Shown here: piece by piece, positions 51,218 to 60,520 of the stretch
Numbering within the stretch: position 1 is the stretch's first letter
Layout: each line of letters starts with the position of its first letter
NCBI GenBank assembly: GCA_023228995.1
Contig: JALOAD010000017.1
Location: forward strand, 1 to 64,000
DNA from: Candidatus Muiribacterium halophilum
GTDB lineage: Bacteria > Muiribacteriota > Muiribacteriia > Muiribacteriales > Muiribacteriaceae
DNA length: 64,000 nt
Direction of reading: 5' to 3'
The notes under the pieces: generated by a model
The model's input: only the letters and a program-made list of their open reading frames with translations
The model's database searches: none
What the model was told of the DNA's origin: nothing
Translations under genes and position numbers: made by a program

Positions 51218-52087
51218 ATGAGATCTATGACAGCCTATGCTTCGCATGTGTTTTCAAGTGAAAGTATTAATGGCAGACTTGAGATAAAAAGTGTAAATTC
51301 TAAGAGTCTTGATTTAAAAATTAGAATACATGAAGCTTTAGGTGAAATTGAATATGAAATCTCATCTTGGGTTAGAAAAAAAATTCAAAGGGGAAAAGTT
51401 TTTATTAGAATTGATTTAGATTTTCCTCCTGAATTAAGTATTTACAAACTCAAAGAAAGTACTCTTTTATCTTATATTAAATTTATTGATAAAATAGAAA
51501 ATAGTTTTGATGGATTAGTAAAACCGTCATCTGTTGATATTTTGAAATTACCTGATGTAATGAAATGCGAGACAAATGAGGAAATTACTCAAAAAATAAA
51601 AAGTGCTATATTTCCGCAACTTGAAATTTTAATTGAAAAATTTAATAAAGTTAGAACTGCAGAAGGTGATGAATTGAAAAAATTCTTTTTTGAAAGTATT
51701 GATCTTTTGGAGCAGAATAAAATAAAGATTGAATCTTTTATTGAAGGTCAAAAATCTAAGATAAGAACAAGACTTGAAGAAAAATTTAAAGAATTGAGAG
51801 AGATTTCTGATTATAATTCTAATAGAATGGAAGAAGAACTTCTTTATTATTCAGAAAGACTTGATATTACCGAAGAAATTGTGAGAATAAATAGTCATAT
51901 TAAAATGTTAAAAAAAGAATTTAATATTGAAAAAAATGGTAAAAAAATTGATTTTATTTTTCAAGAAGTTAATAGAGAAACTAATACTATTGCTTCAAAA
52001 AGTCAGGATTTTGAAATTGTAAACTGTACAATTAGTATGAAAGATATTATATCTCAAATGCGTGAACAGATTGCGAATATAGAATAA
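51218..52087 (+). CDS. yicC: YicC/YloC family endoribonuclease
   Basis: A 289-residue protein with the YicC N-terminal domain (MRSMTAYASHVF; LEIKSVNSKSLDLKIR) and the C-terminal DUF1732 domain (FIFQEVNRETNTIASKSQD). Members cleave small RNAs/mRNAs in E. coli and Bacillus. ATG has GGAGG upstream. The order yicC-remA-gmk-coaBC is the same as in Bacillus yloC-remA-gmk. Confidence 0.93.
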   Translation: MRSMTAYASHVFSSESINGRLEIKSVNSKSLDLKIRIHEALGEIEYEISSWVRKKIQRGKVFIRIDLDFPPELSIYKLKESTLLSYIKFIDKIENSFDGLVKPSSVDILKLPDVMKCETNEEITQKIKSAIFPQLEILIEKFNKVRTAEGDELKKFFFESIDLLEQNKIKIESFIEGQKSKIRTRLEEKFKELREISDYNSNRMEEELLYYSERLDITEEIVRINSHIKMLKKEFNIEKNGKKIDFIFQEVNRETNTIASKSQDFEIVNCTISMKDIISQMREQIANIE

Positions 52088-52131
52088 AATGCTGAGAATT
52101 TTAATTTAATAATAAAAATTTCGGAGGATAA

Positions 52132-52383
52132 ATGGACGAAAGCAGATTGATAAATGTTGGGTTTGGTAATTTTATTAATAAAGAAAGAATTATTGCTATT
52201 GTAAGCCCTGATTCAGCACCTGTAAAAAGACTTAAAGATGAGGCAAAATCTGCAAAAAAACTTGTTGACGCTACTTGTGGTAGAAAAACTCGTTCAATTA
52301 TTATTACTGATTCTGATCATATAATACTTGTTCCAATTCAACCTGAAACTCTAGCCGGGAGGTTTGAGAAAGACGATGAATAA
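52132..52383 (+). CDS. remA: RemA (DUF370) regulator
   Basis: An 83-residue protein with INVGFGNFINKERIIAIVSP, SAPVKRL and RSIIITDSDHIILVPIQPET, the RemA signature. In Bacillus RemA forms a ring-like DNA-binding oligomer controlling matrix operons. ATG has GGAGG upstream; its stop overlaps the gmk start. A distinct RemB-type relative lies beside gyrB. Confidence 0.93.
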   Translation: MDESRLINVGFGNFINKERIIAIVSPDSAPVKRLKDEAKSAKKLVDATCGRKTRSIIITDSDHIILVPIQPETLAGRFEKDDE

Positions 52384-52972
52384 AAGTAAAGGTATGATAA
52401 TTGTAATTTCAGGTCCTTCAGGAGCTGGCAAAACTACATTAAGCAATAGATTAGTTAAAGAGTTTGATGATATTGAGTTTTCTGTATCTAGCACAACAAG
52501 AAATCCTAGGTCAAATGAAACTGATAAAGCTGAATATGATTTTATTTCAATTGATGAGTTCAAAAGAATGGTTGCTGAGAATGAATTTGCTGAATGGGCA
52601 GATGTTCATGGCAATTATTATGGTACAAAAAAACAATCCTTAAAAAATGCTCTTGAAAATGGTAAAAATATACTTCTTGAAGTTGATGTTCAAGGTGGTC
52701 TTCAGATAAAAGGTCAATTTCCTTATGATACTGTTATGATATTTATTGCTCCGCCTGATCATACTGAATTACAAAGAAGATTAGTTACAAGAAATACAGA
52801 TTCTGATGAGGTAATTGAAAAAAGACTTTTTAATTCACTTAAAGAAATGCTTTATATTGATAATTATGAGTATTTTATTGTAAATGATAATGTTGAAAGA
52901 GCTTATAAAATATTAAAAAGAATAATAAAAACTGAAAGATATAAAAGTTGTAGAAGAGTTTATAAATTTTAA
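52376..52972 (+). CDS. gmk: Guanylate kinase
   Basis: Phosphorylates GMP to GDP. About 198 residues with P-loop GPSGAGKTTLS, the GMP-binding STTRNPRSNE, EYDFIS, and EVDVQGGLQI. The preferred start is ATG 52376, overlapping the remA stop, with GGGAGG 13 bases upstream. TTG 52364 is too close to that site. Confidence 0.96.
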   Translation: MNKSKGMIIVISGPSGAGKTTLSNRLVKEFDDIEFSVSSTTRNPRSNETDKAEYDFISIDEFKRMVAENEFAEWADVHGNYYGTKKQSLKNALENGKNILLEVDVQGGLQIKGQFPYDTVMIFIAPPDHTELQRRLVTRNTDSDEVIEKRLFNSLKEMLYIDNYEYFIVNDNVERAYKILKRIIKTERYKSCRRVYKF

Positions 52973-53201
52973 TAAAGCTGTGAATGGTGAGTGGTGAAGT
53001 AGTGAATGGGAAAAAGATTGTTTTAAATCAATTTCACTATTTGACTGTTTCGCTATCTCGCAGGGTTTAAATGGTGAGATGGTAAGAGTAATGTTGAATT
53101 ATTAGAGCCGTAAAAGCTTTAAACCTACTTCACCATTTTACCATTTCGCTAATTCGCAAATTTTAAATTTCAAAGTGTGACAGATAAAACCGGAGATAAT
53201 T
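52973..53201. repeat. Two J elements between gmk and coaBC
   Basis: No rpoZ gene, which often sits here, is seen. Instead there are J-type arms: GTGAGTGGTGAAGTAGTG (52986-53003) with CAATTTCACTATTTGACTG (53028-53046), and GGTGAGATGGTAAGAG (53071-) with CACCATTTTACCATTTCGC (53130-53148). Confidence 0.6.
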
Positions 53202-54416
53202 GTGAACTTTTTTAAGAATAAACGCATACTTATTGGTGTAAGTGGTGGAATTGCAGCTTATAAAGCTGTGATATTATGTAGTATATTGAGAAAAGCTGGA
53301 GCTAAATTAAAAATTGTATTAACAGAAAATGCTCAAAAATTTGTTACTAAATTAACTTTTGAGTCTGTATCAGGCTTTCCTGTTTATGTTTCAATGTGGG
53401 AAAAACAAGGATTTGATATTGACCATATATCTTTAAAAGATTTTGCAGATATTACTATTATTGTTCCTGCTACTGCAAACATAATTGGAAAAGCAGCATG
53501 CGGAATATGTGATGATTTACTTTCAACAGTTTTAATCGGTTTAAAAACTCCTGTTTTTGTTGTTCCAGCAATGAATTCAGATATGTATCAAAATAATATT
53601 TTACAACAAAATATTCAAAAACTTAGTCAAAATGGTTTTTATTTTATGGAACCATGTATTGGAAATCTTGCTTGTGGAGTTGTTGGAAAAGGTAAAATGC
53701 CAGAACCTGAAGAAATTTTAGAATTTATTGAAAATAAATTAAATTTTAGTGAGAATTCTTCTCAAAAAACAATAATGATAACTCTGGGTGCTACTAGGGA
53801 ATATTTTGATAGGGCTAGATTTTTATCAAATCCGTCTACTGGTAAAATGGGATCTGCTATTATTGATGAATTAATTAATAATAATTTTAATGTAATTGCA
53901 GTTTGTGGTCATATTTCAGAAAATATTGTTATTAATAAAAAAGCATTGTGCATTAATGTTGTAAGTGCAATTGACATGGAAAAAGCAGTTGAAGAAAATA
54001 TAAAAAAGGTTGCAGCTTTTATTTCATGTGCTGCTGTAAGTGATTTTAGACCTGAATTTATTTTTGATGGCAAATTAAAAAAACAAAATGCTGACCTTAA
54101 TAATATAAAATTTGTTAAAAATCCTGATATTCTTAAAAATGTAAGTGCTGCAAATCCCGATATTTTGATGATTGGTTTTGCTGCTGAAACTGATAATTTT
54201 ATTGATAATGGTTTAAAAAAATTAAAACAAAAATCTTTAGATATGCTTGTTCTTAACGATATTTCAAGAAAAGATATTGGTTTTGCCACTGACAATAATG
54301 AAGTTATTATATTTGAAAAAAATATTCAAGAACCATATTTAGTCAAAAAAAGCTCTAAATCTGATATATCTAAAATAATTGTTAAAAAGATAAAAGAAAT
54401 ATTAAATAAAAATTAA
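53202..54416 (+). CDS. coaBC: Bifunctional phosphopantothenoylcysteine synthetase/decarboxylase
   Basis: Two steps of coenzyme A synthesis. The 404 residues have the N-terminal flavin-dependent CoaC domain (GVSGGIAAYKA, PAMNSDMY, ACGVVGKGKMPEPEEI with the catalytic Cys) and C-terminal CoaB (TLGATREYFDRARFLSNPS; CAAVSDFRP; FAAETD). The start is GTG 53202 with CGGAG seven bases upstream. Confidence 0.95.
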   Translation: MNFFKNKRILIGVSGGIAAYKAVILCSILRKAGAKLKIVLTENAQKFVTKLTFESVSGFPVYVSMWEKQGFDIDHISLKDFADITIIVPATANIIGKAACGICDDLLSTVLIGLKTPVFVVPAMNSDMYQNNILQQNIQKLSQNGFYFMEPCIGNLACGVVGKGKMPEPEEILEFIENKLNFSENSSQKTIMITLGATREYFDRARFLSNPSTGKMGSAIIDELINNNFNVIAVCGHISENIVINKKALCINVVSAIDMEKAVEENIKKVAAFISCAAVSDFRPEFIFDGKLKKQNADLNNIKFVKNPDILKNVSAANPDILMIGFAAETDNFIDNGLKKLKQKSLDMLVLNDISRKDIGFATDNNEVIIFEKNIQEPYLVKKSSKSDISKIIVKKIKEILNKN

Positions 54417-54545
54417 AGTCTTTAAAATAAAATTCCGATAAATATAAGATATATATATAATGGTGAAAGAGTGAAGTGGGAAGATAGGAAAAGCTTTAAA
54501 TGCATTTCACTATTTTGATTCGCTATCTCGCAGTATTTTTACACA
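54417..54545. repeat. Element J before the aldolase operon
   Basis: GGTGAAAGAGTGAAGTGGG (54463-54481) and CATTTCACTATTTTGATTCG (54504-54523) are J arms. No gene. Confidence 0.6.
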
Positions 54546-54607
54546 TTGACAAATGCTGTATTATTTTTTACAATAACTGAACTGTTCATTCACTTAATAA
54601 ACAGTTC
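54546..54607 (+). promoter_or_regulatory. Promoter and 5'-end hairpin of the 54.6-59.2 kb operon
   Basis: TTGACA (54546-54551), 17 bp spacer, TACAAT (54569-54574), the same boxes as the SLH porin promoter. An inverted repeat GAACTGTT (54579-54586)...AACAGTTC (54600-54607) starts almost at the expected transcription start. It could be an operator or a protective 5' hairpin. AAGGAGGTG follows at 54609-54617. Confidence 0.7.
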
Positions 54608-54622
54608 ACAAGGAGGTGTATT

Positions 54623-55390
54623 ATGATCGGAGGTAAACACAATTTGCTTAGTAATATTAGAGATGCTGTCTATGAATTGAAAGAAGAATACGGTGCATGT
54701 TCGCTTAAATTAGGAACTGAAGCAGAAGCTAATACTTTTGAAGATATTGCTTATATGCAAGAAAATGTTGGCGATATTATCCCGATTATTGTTAAAGTTG
54801 GGGGTTGTGAAGCTAGAAATGATATTAGAAAAATGGCTAAAATCGGTGTTTCTGGTATTGTTGGACCAATGATTGAATCACCTTATTCTTTAAAGATTTT
54901 TGTTAATACTATGAAATTATATTATGGAGAGCTTGATAATGTTAATACTATTATTAATATTGAATCTATAACTGGTTTTGAAAATCTTGGGAGAATTATA
55001 AATTCACCTTTTTTTGAAAGTGTTGATCAAATTACCATAGGAAGATCTGATTTTTCAGGTTCAATTGGTATAGAAGCTGATCATCCAAAAGTTTATGAAT
55101 TTGTTAGAGAAATTGTCAATGCTGCTCATAAAGCTGGTAAAATAACTTCGGTTGGTGGTGGAATTACTCCATTAAATGCTATAAAAATAAAAGAATATAC
55201 TAAAACAGAAAAAATTAACATAAGAACTGCTGTTGTAGATCTTAGAAAATGTAAAGATATTTTTGAAGCTATAAAAAAATCACTTGAACTTGAAATATTA
55301 ATTCTTGAAAATAACAAATTATTGTTTCCTGAATATACAGATTATTATATTAATCGAATAAAAGTTATAAAAGAAAGAATTGCTTGCTGA
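54623..55390 (+). CDS. HpcH/HpaI aldolase-citrate lyase superfamily protein
   Basis: A 255-residue TIM-barrel enzyme. IPIIVKVGGCEARNDI, then IVGPMIESPYSL, NIESITGFENL and ITIGRSDFSGSI follow the HpcH/HpaI and citrate-lyase-beta pattern (metal-binding Glu, GPxDLS-like loop). The substrate cannot be told; these enzymes make or break C-C bonds using pyruvate-, PEP- or acetyl-CoA-like partners. It is first of five overlapping genes. Its TGA stop overlaps the next ATG (TGATG). I know no pathway with exactly this neighbour set. Confidence 0.75.
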   Translation: MIGGKHNLLSNIRDAVYELKEEYGACSLKLGTEAEANTFEDIAYMQENVGDIIPIIVKVGGCEARNDIRKMAKIGVSGIVGPMIESPYSLKIFVNTMKLYYGELDNVNTIINIESITGFENLGRIINSPFFESVDQITIGRSDFSGSIGIEADHPKVYEFVREIVNAAHKAGKITSVGGGITPLNAIKIKEYTKTEKINIRTAVVDLRKCKDIFEAIKKSLELEILILENNKLLFPEYTDYYINRIKVIKERIAC

Positions 55391-56586
55391 TGAAAGTTTT
55401 AATTATCGGAGGCGGACTTTTTCAGAATTTTGCACTTAAAAAAGCCAATGAACTTGGCTTTTTTACTATTTGTGCTGATATGGATAAAAATGCTCTAGGA
55501 AGACAAAACTGTGATGTTTTTATTAATGAATCAACAAGAGATTATAAGGCTATTATTACTTCATTAAAAAATCAAAATATAAAACCCGATGCTGTTTTAA
55601 CTGTTGGTACAGATATGAGCAGAACTGTTTTTTATGTAAGTAGGGAGTTTGGACTTGATTCAGGATTTGAAAATCCTGATAATATTGTTAATAAAATTTC
55701 AATGAGAAAAAAGCTTTCTCAAAGTAGAATAAATCAGCCAAAATTTGTTTATTCAGATGAATTAAAAGATATTTTAAATAAAAGGATTAAATTTAATTTA
55801 AAATTTCCTCTTGTTTTAAAACCTTCGGAAAATATGGGAGCAAGGGGTGTTATAAAAGTTAATGATGATAATGATATTATTAAGAATTTTGAAATGACTC
55901 AAAAATTTGCACAAGATAAAAATGTAATTCTTGAAGAATTTATGGAAGGTCCAGAACTTTCTGTTGAATGTATAATTCTTAATAAAAAATGCTATGTTAT
56001 GGTTATTGGTGATAGACATATTGAAAAAGAACCGTATTTTGTTGAAACTGGTCATTCATGTCCAAGCCGAGTAAATCAAAGTATATTAAATGAAATCCCT
56101 GATTTTATGCAAAAAGCTGCTAATTCACTGGGCATTTACAATGGTCCGTGTAAAGGTGATATAAAAATCTGTAATGGAAAACTTATGATTGGGGAAATAG
56201 CTGGTAGATTATCAGGTGGTTTTATGTCATCTCACACTTTACCTATATCAACCGGAATAGATGCTCTTAAAATTGCTATTAAGCAAAGATTAGGGCTTTT
56301 TATTGAAGATAAAGAGTTAATACCTTCAAAAAACATTATATGTATTGAAAGAGCTATTATTCCGCAACAAACTGGAATTATCAAAAAAATATCTAATACC
56401 AAAAAAGCTTTAAAAATTCCGGGAGTTGAATTTATTCATTATAATCTTAAATCTGGGGATAAATTTGGAGAACTTGTAAGTAATATTGGAAAAGTTGGCA
56501 ATGTAATTATATCAGCAGAAGATTTTGAACAAGCTAATAAAATTTATCAACAAGTTTTAAATACAATAAAGGTAGAATTAAATTGA
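55390..56586 (+). CDS. ATP-grasp ligase
   Basis: A 398-residue ATP-grasp enzyme of the PurK/CarB-like type. It has an N-terminal Rossmann-like pre-ATP domain (MKVLIIGGGLFQNFALKKA), FPLVLKPSENMGARGVIKV (ATP-binding loop), ILEEFMEGPELSVECII, GDIKICNGKLMIGEIAGRLSGG (metal ligands), and a C-terminal domain. Such enzymes couple a carboxylate, via acyl phosphate, to an amine or thiol. ATG 55390 overlaps the preceding stop. TTG 55384 is possible but unlikely. Product unknown. Confidence 0.85.
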   Translation: MKVLIIGGGLFQNFALKKANELGFFTICADMDKNALGRQNCDVFINESTRDYKAIITSLKNQNIKPDAVLTVGTDMSRTVFYVSREFGLDSGFENPDNIVNKISMRKKLSQSRINQPKFVYSDELKDILNKRIKFNLKFPLVLKPSENMGARGVIKVNDDNDIIKNFEMTQKFAQDKNVILEEFMEGPELSVECIILNKKCYVMVIGDRHIEKEPYFVETGHSCPSRVNQSILNEIPDFMQKAANSLGIYNGPCKGDIKICNGKLMIGEIAGRLSGGFMSSHTLPISTGIDALKIAIKQRLGLFIEDKELIPSKNIICIERAIIPQQTGIIKKISNTKKALKIPGVEFIHYNLKSGDKFGELVSNIGKVGNVIISAEDFEQANKIYQQVLNTIKVELN

Positions 56587-57470
56587 TTAATAATGTAAAT
56601 AAAATATTTAATGAAAAATGCTTTAATTGTCCAATTTGTGATGGTGTTTTATGTGCTGGTATTCTTCCTGGTATGGGCGGATTTGGTAATGGTAAAACTT
56701 TTCAAAATAATTATAATTCATGGGAAGAAATTGAAGTTGATATAAAAGGAGTTGATTATCCGCTAATTGGTATAGCTCCAATGACTGGTGCAACTGAAAA
56801 CATGGGTGGTTTTCTTTCTGAAAGACAATTTCAACATTATCTTGCTATAGGTTCACAGGTTAATGGTGTTTTTTATTGTGCAGGAGATGGAAATCCTGAT
56901 TTCAAGCTTCATTATGGTCTTGAAGCTATTGAAAAATATGGTGGAAAAAAAAGTGGGATTTTTTTAAAACCTTATGTATTTGAAGAACTTAAAAGAAGAA
57001 TTGGTTTTTTTTCAAATAAAATAAAATTTTTTGGAATTGATATTGATTCAGCAACTCTTGTAAATCTCAAAGGTAAAGTTAAGCTTGAAGAAAAAGGCTG
57101 GGAAGAACTTTTAACTATAAAAAAATTAACTAAAATTCCATTTGTTATAAAAGGAATTTATTCTACAAAACAATTTGAAATTGTTCAAAAAGTTAGACCT
57201 TATGCAATTGTTATATCAAATCATGGTGGTAGGATTTTTGATAATGGTAAGGGAACAGCTTATCTTTTAAAAGAATTTGAATCGCAATTAAGACCTTATG
57301 TCAATGAAATATGGGTTGATGGTGGATTAAGGACAGAAAATCATATAAAAAAAGCAAAAGCTCTTGGTGCTGATAGAGTTTTAATAGGTCGTCCTATTGC
57401 TGTAAGCACAATATTAAACAAAGAAAATGGAGTTGATAAATTTTTTGAAAAAGCTGGCATTTGTATTTAA
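56583..57470 (+). CDS. FMN-dependent alpha-hydroxyacid dehydrogenase-like protein
   Basis: A 295-residue TIM-barrel flavoprotein. GIAPMTGATENMGG, FVIKGI, the FMN/substrate motif ISNHGGR, and EIWVDGGLRTENHIKKAKALGADRVLIGRP are those of the lactate/glycolate oxidase family. The N-terminus has four cysteines (13, 16, 19, 24; CFNCPICDGVLC) followed by GILPGMGGFGNG, as in a clostridial subgroup, possibly binding a metal or cluster. The start is TTG 56583 with a 4-base overlap on the preceding stop. Substrate unknown. Confidence 0.8.
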   Translation: MINNVNKIFNEKCFNCPICDGVLCAGILPGMGGFGNGKTFQNNYNSWEEIEVDIKGVDYPLIGIAPMTGATENMGGFLSERQFQHYLAIGSQVNGVFYCAGDGNPDFKLHYGLEAIEKYGGKKSGIFLKPYVFEELKRRIGFFSNKIKFFGIDIDSATLVNLKGKVKLEEKGWEELLTIKKLTKIPFVIKGIYSTKQFEIVQKVRPYAIVISNHGGRIFDNGKGTAYLLKEFESQLRPYVNEIWVDGGLRTENHIKKAKALGADRVLIGRPIAVSTILNKENGVDKFFEKAGICI

Positions 57471-58368
57471 AGGAAGCATGTCACAAGGTTTTGGGCATGT
57501 TGCTAGAACTGCTTATATATATAAAAACCTTAATAATGTTAAATGTTATTTTTTATTTAATGGTGATAAAAATTTATTAAATAATCTTTTTGACTCAAAT
57601 GTTTTTTATTTTGAAAATGAAATTGAACTTATTGAAAAATTAAAATTTATTAATGCTGATTGGGTTATATTTGATAGACAAAAAAATCCATTAAATACAA
57701 TTTTATCTGTGAGAACTGATAAAACTAAAACTTTTATTATTGAAGATGAGGATATGAATCCTCAAAATACAGATATTTTATGGGATGCAAATAAAAATTT
57801 TGCGTCTGATATTGATAATTTTTATACAGGTGCTAAGAATTTTATATTAAATCCTATTATTGAGAATTATTGTAAAAATAAAATAAATAAAAAAACTAAT
57901 TCAATATTTATTTCACTTGGCGGAACAGATGTTAGGGAAAACATCCCTTTTCTTATAAAAAATCTTAAAGATAAATACTTTTTAAATATACTTCCTGGCA
58001 TAAGATATAATGAATATTTGAAATATAAAGGTTTAAATGTTAATATTTTAAATAATAAAACAATATTTTATGATTTTGCACAAAAGAGTGATATTGGTAT
58101 TGTTTCGGGTGGAATAACAATGTATGAGTTTGTAAAGATGAATATTCCAACTCTTGTGTGGCCGCAAGTACACCATCAAATAAAAAGTGTAGAGCAACTT
58201 GAAAAACTTAAAATTGTAAAAAAAATTGCTTATTATAATAATACTGTTAATAAGATTATCGATTTTGCCGAAAATTATAAAGAAAGGCATGATCTTTTTA
58301 TAAACATGAAAAAATTTGAAATTGGACATGGTTTTAAAAAGGTAAAAAAAATTTTGGAGGAAACATGA
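57427..58368 (+). CDS. PseG/SpsG-like GT-B fold protein
   Basis: A 313-residue protein resembling PseG (UDP-sugar hydrolase of pseudaminic acid synthesis) and SpsG: GSMSQGFGHVARTAYIYK near the N-terminus, ISLGGTDVRE in the middle, and IGIVSGGITMYEFVKMNIPTLVW in the nucleotide-binding domain. It overlaps the FMN gene by 44 bases from ATG 57427. TTG 57445 is an alternative start. A nucleotide-sugar or related substrate is inferred. The neighbours are not the known pseudaminic acid genes, so the actual role may differ. Confidence 0.7.
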   Translation: MELINFLKKLAFVFKGSMSQGFGHVARTAYIYKNLNNVKCYFLFNGDKNLLNNLFDSNVFYFENEIELIEKLKFINADWVIFDRQKNPLNTILSVRTDKTKTFIIEDEDMNPQNTDILWDANKNFASDIDNFYTGAKNFILNPIIENYCKNKINKKTNSIFISLGGTDVRENIPFLIKNLKDKYFLNILPGIRYNEYLKYKGLNVNILNNKTIFYDFAQKSDIGIVSGGITMYEFVKMNIPTLVWPQVHHQIKSVEQLEKLKIVKKIAYYNNTVNKIIDFAENYKERHDLFINMKKFEIGHGFKKVKKILEET

Positions 58369-59159
58369 ACAAAAAAGTAATCGGAATTATTATTGTAGTG
58401 ATAGCAGCAATCCTTCTTATTAGGACTTGTAGTTCAGAAAAACCAGAGATAAAGGTTACTGACAATAAAATAGAACCAATTATTCAGGAGGATGTGAAAG
58501 CACCTGTTGATGAAATGAAATTTGAAGAAGAAGATGAATATGAAGAAGAAGTTTTTCAGCCTAAAATCGAAGAAAAATCAATTACAACTGCTGCAACAAT
58601 TGAAAAAATTGAAGTTAAAGAAAATATAAAAAGAAAATCTCCAACTTATGAAAATAAAGAAGATTTCTTTTATATTGTAAGACCTAATGATACATTATGG
58701 AGTATTGCACTTGAATATTATATAGATCCATATTCTTATCAAAAAATTGCAGATTATAACAATATAAATGATGCAACTAAAATATATCCAGGTAGAAAAA
58801 TAATGTTTCCAGGTAAAATTGTAAATAGAGATTATATTGTAACTGTTGAAAAAGGTGAGACTTTATGGGAAATTGCGGGCAGAATTTATGGCGATAACAG
58901 TATGTGGAAATTCCTTGCAGGATATAATGGTATAAATCTTCAAAAAAGAATTATATGGCCTGGTATGAAACTTAGAGTACCTCATAATACTCTTATGATA
59001 AAAGCAATTAAAGGTGATGATTTCTTTAAAATCTCCAAAAGAGTATATAATACACCATTGTTTGCTTCAAGACTTGCAAAGTATAATAATGATGATTATG
59101 TTTATTATGCTCAAGAAGGTAGCAAAATATTTTATCCAGAGTTAAAGATTCAGGAATAA
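58365..59159 (+). CDS. Membrane-anchored LysM-domain protein
   Basis: A 264-residue protein: N-terminal membrane helix (VIGIIIVVIAAILLI; no proper lipobox although a Cys follows), an acidic low-complexity spacer (~50-75), and two clear LysM domains (IVRPNDTLWSIALEYYID; TVEKGETLWEIAGRIYG) plus a third divergent one to the end. It likely binds peptidoglycan. ATG overlaps the previous stop (ATGA), tying an envelope protein to the four-enzyme operon. A terminator follows. Confidence 0.85.
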   Translation: MNKKVIGIIIVVIAAILLIRTCSSEKPEIKVTDNKIEPIIQEDVKAPVDEMKFEEEDEYEEEVFQPKIEEKSITTAATIEKIEVKENIKRKSPTYENKEDFFYIVRPNDTLWSIALEYYIDPYSYQKIADYNNINDATKIYPGRKIMFPGKIVNRDYIVTVEKGETLWEIAGRIYGDNSMWKFLAGYNGINLQKRIIWPGMKLRVPHNTLMIKAIKGDDFFKISKRVYNTPLFASRLAKYNNDDYVYYAQEGSKIFYPELKIQE

Positions 59160-59191
59160 ATTTGATTGAATTTAATTGAAATGAATAATAT

Positions 59192-59229
59192 TAAAAAAGC
59201 TTTGATAAATATATCAGAGCTTTTTTTGT
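59192..59229 (+). terminator. Terminator after the LysM gene
   Basis: Stem AGCTTTGAT/ATCAGAGCT (one G-T) with AAATAT-type loop and T7, ending the operon. Confidence 0.85.
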
Positions 59230-59251
59230 TTGAAATTTAGTGGAGGATTTG

Positions 59252-60520
59252 GTGGAAAATATAAAAATGGGTGTAATTGGATTAGGTTATGTGGGATTTC
59301 CTCTTGCCGTTGAATTTGGAAGGATAATTGATGTTGTAGGATTCGATGTAAAGAAAAAAAGAATTGCTGAACTTATGAATGGAATAGATAAGACAAATGA
59401 AGTTTCAGAAGAAAAATTCAAAGCTGCAAAGAGACTTAAAGTAAGTCACAGCATAGAAGATATAAAAGATTGTAATTTTTTTGTTGTTACAGTTCCAACT
59501 CCTATTGATGAATATAAAGTACCAGACCTTTCACCAGTTATATCAGCTACAGAAACTGTTGGTTCTATTCTTAAAAAAGGAGATTATGTAGTATATGAAT
59601 CAACTGTTTATCCAGGAGTAACCGAAGAAATATGTGTCAATATTCTTGAAAGAGAGTCAAATCTTAAATTCAATGAAGATTTTTTTGTAGGATATTCTCC
59701 TGAAAGAATTAATCCAGGTGATAAAGAGCATACATTTACAAAAATATTAAAAGTAGTATCAGGTTCTACAAAAGAAGCTTGTGATAGAATTGCAAATGTA
59801 TATTTATCAGTCGTTAAAGCTGGAGTTCATAAAGCTCCTTCAATAAAAGTGGCTGAAGCTGCTAAAGTAATAGAAAACACTCAAAGAGATGTTAATATAG
59901 CACTTATAAATGAACTTGCTATGCTTTTTAATAAAATAGGAATTGATACAAAAGAAGTTCTCGAAGCTGCTGGAACTAAATGGAATTTTTTACCATTTTC
60001 ACCAGGACTTGTTGGAGGACATTGTATTGGAGTTGATCCTTATTATCTAACTTTTAAAGCTCAGTATGAAGGATTTCATCCTCAAATGATACTTGCTGGC
60101 AGAAGAACTAATGATGGCATGGGTAAATATGTTGCTGAGCAAGTTATTAAACTTATGACAAGAAAAAAGATACAAGTTGTTGATTCTAATGTATTAATGA
60201 TGGGTTTTACATTTAAAGAAAACTGTCCTGATACAAGAAACACAAGAGTTATTGATATTTATGAAGAGTTAAAAAGTTTTCATATAAGTATTGATATATG
60301 GGATCCATGGGCTGATACAGAAGAAACAGAGCATGAATATGGGATTTCTATAATGAAAGAAAAACCTCAAAAAAAATATAATGCAGTTATTATTTCAGTA
60401 GGACATAATCAGTTTTTAAAATTAAAAAAAGAAGAGCTTTTAGAGTTTCTTGAAGAAAACAATGTTATATACGATGTAAAAGGAGTTTTTCCAAAAAAAT
60501 ACTCAGATGGAAGATTGTGA
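59252..60520 (+). CDS. UDP-GlcNAc/ManNAc 6-dehydrogenase (TviB/WbpA type)
   Basis: NAD-dependent four-electron oxidation of a UDP-N-acetylhexosamine to the uronic acid, for surface polysaccharide synthesis. About 422 residues: Rossmann [47 protein letters not shown], catalytic Cys in [12 protein letters not shown], and the C-terminal [15 protein letters not shown]. Chosen start is GTG 59252, five bases after GGAGG; GTG 59240 precedes that site. The UDP-GlcNAc versus UDP-ManNAc choice is open. Confidence 0.88.
   Translation: MENIKMGVIGLGYVGFPLAVEFGRIIDVVGFDVKKKRIAELMNGIDKTNEVSEEKFKAAKRLKVSHSIEDIKDCNFFVVTVPTPIDEYKVPDLSPVISATETVGSILKKGDYVVYESTVYPGVTEEICVNILERESNLKFNEDFFVGYSPERINPGDKEHTFTKILKVVSGSTKEACDRIANVYLSVVKAGVHKAPSIKVAEAAKVIENTQRDVNIALINELAMLFNKIGIDTKEVLEAAGTKWNFLPFSPGLVGGHCIGVDPYYLTFKAQYEGFHPQMILAGRRTNDGMGKYVAEQVIKLMTRKKIQVVDSNVLMMGFTFKENCPDTRNTRVIDIYEELKSFHISIDIWDPWADTEETEHEYGISIMKEKPQKKYNAVIISVGHNQFLKLKKEELLEFLEENNVIYDVKGVFPKKYSDGRL

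Noticed and set aside
56583-57470. Type 2 isopentenyl diphosphate isomerase
   Set aside because: The barrel and FMN motifs are shared, but the ISNHGGR motif and Cys-rich N-terminus fit the hydroxyacid dehydrogenase group, and isoprenoid genes are elsewhere.
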